Positions 5,381 through 7,329 of a DNA stretch of 7,329 bases are shown here, piece after piece. The notes beneath the pieces were generated by a model. That model was not told the origin of the DNA. It ran no database searches and saw only the letters and a program-made list of their open reading frames with translations. Origin of the DNA: Acidimicrobiaceae bacterium (GTDB lineage: Bacteria; Actinomycetota; Acidimicrobiia; Acidimicrobiales; Salinilacustritrichaceae); contig DMTU01000183.1 in assembly GCA_003476595.1 (NCBI GenBank), positions 8,342 to 15,670 of the forward strand, read 5' to 3'. Numbering within the stretch: the stretch's first letter is position 1; every line of letters starts with the position of its first letter. Made by a program: the position numbers and the translations under genes.

Positions 5381-6364
5381 GTGCACGACGGGATCGTCAC
5401 CGATGGCCTGACCCGCCTGTTCCCCGGCGGGGTCGGGCTGGCCGACCTGTCGCTGGAGGTCGCGTCCGGCGAGGTGCTGGCGCTGCTCGGCCCGAACGGG
5501 GCGGGCAAGACCACGACCGTGCGGCTGCTCAACGGCGTGCTCCGACCCGACCGGGGCCACGCCCGCGTCCTCGGCCTCGATCCGGCCACGCACGGCGACG
5601 AGCTGCGCCGTCGCACCGGGGTGCTCACCGAGCACGCCGGCCTCGACGACCGGCTCACCGCCCGCGAGAACCTGCACTACGCCGCCCGCATCCGTGGCAT
5701 CACCGGCCCGGCCGTGGAGGCCCGCATCGGCGAGCTGCTCGACCGCTTCGGCATGGGCGAGCGCGCCGACCAGCCCGTGCGGGGCGCCTCCACCGGGCAG
5801 CGCAAGCGCCTGGGCCTGGCCCGCTCGCTCCTCCACGACCCCGAGGTCCTCTTCCTCGACGAGCCCACGTCCGGCCTCGACCCCACCGCCACCCGGGACG
5901 TGGTGGAGCTGATCGGCTCGCTCGCCACCGAGCACGGCCGCACCATCGTGCTGGCCACCCACTTCCTCGGCGAGGCCGGGCGGCTCGCCGACCGCATGGC
6001 CGTCCTCGACCGCGGCGAGCTGGTCGCCTACGGACGGCCGGCCGATCTGGCCGACGACCTGTGGGACGGCCTCGAGGCCGAGGTCGACCTGGGGGCGCGG
6101 GCCACGACCGAGCAGCTCGACGTCGTCGCTGCGGTGGCCGGGGTCCACACCGTCGAGCCGTCACCGGCCGGCGCCGTCCTGCGCGTGGCCGGACGGGACG
6201 TGCTCCCCCACGTGGTCGCCCGCCTCGTCGGCGCCGGCGCGCCGGTCTACGCGGCCGTGCCCCGGCCGCCGACCCTCGAGGACGTCTACTTCGAGATCGA
6301 GGCCCGCCGGGCCGCCTCCGCCGGGTTGCCGCCGGCACCGGACCCGCGGGGCGTGCCGACGTGA
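5381..6364 (+). CDS. ABC transporter ATP-binding protein (ABC-2 / drug-type exporter)
   Basis: The 327-residue cytoplasmic ATPase would drive the membrane protein encoded next. The nucleotide-binding domain shows Walker A GPNGAGKTT (37-45), LTARENL (92-98), a signature loop ASTGQRKR (136-143) in place of LSGGQ, Walker B VLFLDE (156-161) with catalytic E161, the D-loop SGLD (164-167) and the switch histidine H194 in LATHFLGEA. The Q-loop position reads TEH (83-85), with glutamate where glutamine is usual. After about residue 220 comes a C-terminal extension ending in PTLEDVYFEIEAR, typical of DrrA/NatA/CcmA-like exporter ATPases. The GTG at 5381 fits the family N-terminus (a short strand, then GLTRLF); the ATG at 5374 is in another frame. 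Substrate is unknown: drugs, lipids and ions are all handled by this family. The stop overlaps the permease start by 1 bp. Confidence 0.94.
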   Translation: MHDGIVTDGLTRLFPGGVGLADLSLEVASGEVLALLGPNGAGKTTTVRLLNGVLRPDRGHARVLGLDPATHGDELRRRTGVLTEHAGLDDRLTARENLHYAARIRGITGPAVEARIGELLDRFGMGERADQPVRGASTGQRKRLGLARSLLHDPEVLFLDEPTSGLDPTATRDVVELIGSLATEHGRTIVLATHFLGEAGRLADRMAVLDRGELVAYGRPADLADDLWDGLEAEVDLGARATTEQLDVVAAVAGVHTVEPSPAGAVLRVAGRDVLPHVVARLVGAGAPVYAAVPRPPTLEDVYFEIEARRAASAGLPPAPDPRGVPT

Positions 6365-7173
6365 TGCGCACCGACTGGACCGCGGTGTGGGGCGTGGTGG
6401 CCAAGGACCTGCGCGCCGTCGTGCGCTCCAAGTCCGTCGTCATCCCGATGCTGGCCGTGCCCGTGCTGCTGATGGTGTTCCTGCCCGGTGCCATCGGCCT
6501 CGCCGCCCGGGCCGCCCCCGGCGTGCAGGTCGAGCGCCTGCTCGGCGACGTGCCCGGCGACCTGGCCCGGCCGATCCTGGACCTGCCGGTCGAGGAGCAG
6601 CTCATCGTCCTCGTCAACGGCTACCTGCTGGCCCCGCTGTTTCTGATCGTGCCGCTCATGGTGTCGGCCGTGCTGGCCGCCGACGCGTTCGCCGGCGAGA
6701 AGGAGCGCAAGACCCTCGAGTCGCTGCTGCACTCCTCCATCCGGGACCGGGACCTGTTCCTGGCCAAGTTCCTCTCCGCGTTCCTGCCCGCCCTCGCCGT
6801 GTCCTGGTTCGGGTTCCTGGCCTTCGTGGTCGTCGCCAACGGCGTGGCCTGGCCGGTCATGGGCCGGATCTTCGTGCCGACCCGGCTGTGGGGCGTGATG
6901 ATCCTGTGGGTCGCACCCGCCGTGGCCACCCTCGGCCTGGCCGTGATGGTGCGCGTGTCGGCTCGGACCCACACCGCCCAGGAGGCCAACCAGCTCGGCG
7001 GCGCCGTCATCCTGCCGCTGATCTTCCTCGCCGTCGGCCAGTCCACCGGCCTGCTGCTCGTGACGCTGCCGATCGCCGTCGGCATCGGCGCCGTCATCTG
7101 GGCCGTCGCCCTCCTGCTGCTCCGGGGCGGCGTGAAGCGATTCACCCGGGACGCCCTCGTCGCCCAGGTCTGA
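6364..7173 (+). CDS. ABC-2 type transporter permease
   Basis: This 269-residue membrane protein is the partner of the ATPase just upstream. Hydrophobic stretches suggest six transmembrane helices at about 25-45, 83-105, 137-159, 176-197, 211-231 and 233-253. The cytoplasmic loop after the second helix carries DAFAGEKERKTLESLL (107-122), the EKE-R-TLE motif characteristic of ABC-2/NatB-like exporter permeases. The N-terminal VWGVVAKDLRAVVRSK is the usual cytoplasmic helix of this family, and a basic tail follows the last helix. ATG 6364 shares its A with the TGA of the ATPase, which suggests translational coupling; the GTG directly before (6361) would add a single residue. There is no clear ribosome binding site. 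The substrate cannot be inferred. Confidence 0.93.
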   Translation: MRTDWTAVWGVVAKDLRAVVRSKSVVIPMLAVPVLLMVFLPGAIGLAARAAPGVQVERLLGDVPGDLARPILDLPVEEQLIVLVNGYLLAPLFLIVPLMVSAVLAADAFAGEKERKTLESLLHSSIRDRDLFLAKFLSAFLPALAVSWFGFLAFVVVANGVAWPVMGRIFVPTRLWGVMILWVAPAVATLGLAVMVRVSARTHTAQEANQLGGAVILPLIFLAVGQSTGLLLVTLPIAVGIGAVIWAVALLLLRGGVKRFTRDALVAQV

Positions 7174-7218
7174 GCGAACCCCGCAATCCGGACAGGGCGG
7201 GCACTCCGAACATCGGGT

Positions 7219-7329
7219 GTGCGCTTCGACCTGGCTGCCTACAAGGAATCAACCGACCGGCTCGACGTCGGCGGCATCGACTTCGACGCCTTCCGCGAGC
7301 AGCCCCTCGCCCCCGAGCACCTCCGGTGC
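7219..7329 (+). CDS. N-terminal start of an unidentified protein (3' truncated)
   Basis: A frame opens with GTG at 7219 and stays open to the window end, giving 37 residues. They begin VRFDLAAYKESTDRLDVGG, followed by IDFDAFREQPLAPEHLRC. The mixed, polar composition and GC-rich third positions look like real coding sequence. It lies 45 bp after the permease stop in the same direction and could be a third gene of the exporter operon or an independent gene. No good ribosome binding site is seen. Too little is visible to name a family. Confidence 0.5.
   Translation, partial: MRFDLAAYKESTDRLDVGGIDFDAFREQPLAPEHLRC

Noticed and set aside
5317..5658. N-terminal extension of the acyl-CoA synthetase to 5658
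   Set aside because: It would run through the divergent ATPase gene and is Ser/Arg/Pro-rich without family similarity.
5327..6148. Minus-strand frame of 273 codons opposite the ABC ATPase
   Set aside because: Antisense to a gene with complete Walker A, Walker B and switch motifs; low-complexity shadow composition.
7180..7201. Possible terminator after the permease (CCCGC-N12-GCGGG)
   Set aside because: A 5-bp stem with a 12-nt loop and no following T run is too weak to call, and the next gene is in the same direction.
1..7329. CRISPR arrays, tRNA/rRNA genes, insertion sequences, prophage or defence genes
   Set aside because: I saw no spaced repeats, no cloverleaf-like or rRNA segments, no transposase or integrase motifs and no defence-type proteins; nearly all of the window is covered by conserved metabolic and transport genes.

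Overview
The window is high-GC DNA with dense, tightly packed genes and many GTG starts. It looks like an actinobacterial chromosome. The redox regulator Rex leading a tetrapyrrole cluster is an actinobacterial hallmark, and the Rex protein closely resembles the Streptomyces type. Placement within the Acidimicrobiia (Ilumatobacter-like) is my guess from the gene order and protein flavour, not something the sequence proves.

Layout. Bases 1-249 (+) hold the end of an unrecognised gene. It converges on a leftward cluster that is transcribed from about 5316 down to 282: an AMP-forming acyl-CoA synthetase, then rex, a precorrin-2 dehydrogenase (SirC/Met8/CysG-N type), hemA (glutamyl-tRNA reductase) and hemC (hydroxymethylbilane synthase). 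The genes from rex to hemC are separated by 2 bp, a 25-bp overlap and 4 bp, so they should form one operon. A 64-bp divergent spacer separates the acyl-CoA synthetase from a rightward ABC-2 exporter pair, an ATPase and a permease that overlap by 1 bp. A new gene begins at 7219 and runs off the end.

How the genes work together. HemA makes glutamate-1-semialdehyde from glutamyl-tRNA, the committed step of C5 tetrapyrrole synthesis. HemC later joins four porphobilinogens into hydroxymethylbilane. The precorrin-2 dehydrogenase acts after uroporphyrinogen III and diverts flow towards siroheme or cobalamin. Rex senses NADH/NAD+ and probably controls the operon. Two tandem Rex-type half-sites lie over a plausible promoter just before rex, which suggests autoregulation. 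hemD, which usually follows hemC, is not here: hemC is followed at once by a convergent gene.

The window is mostly conserved core metabolism. I do not see a clearly new biological system. The best second looks are the rex promoter/operator arrangement, the placement of the siroheme-branch gene inside the rex-hem operon, and the apparently leaderless, Shine-Dalgarno-poor starts.
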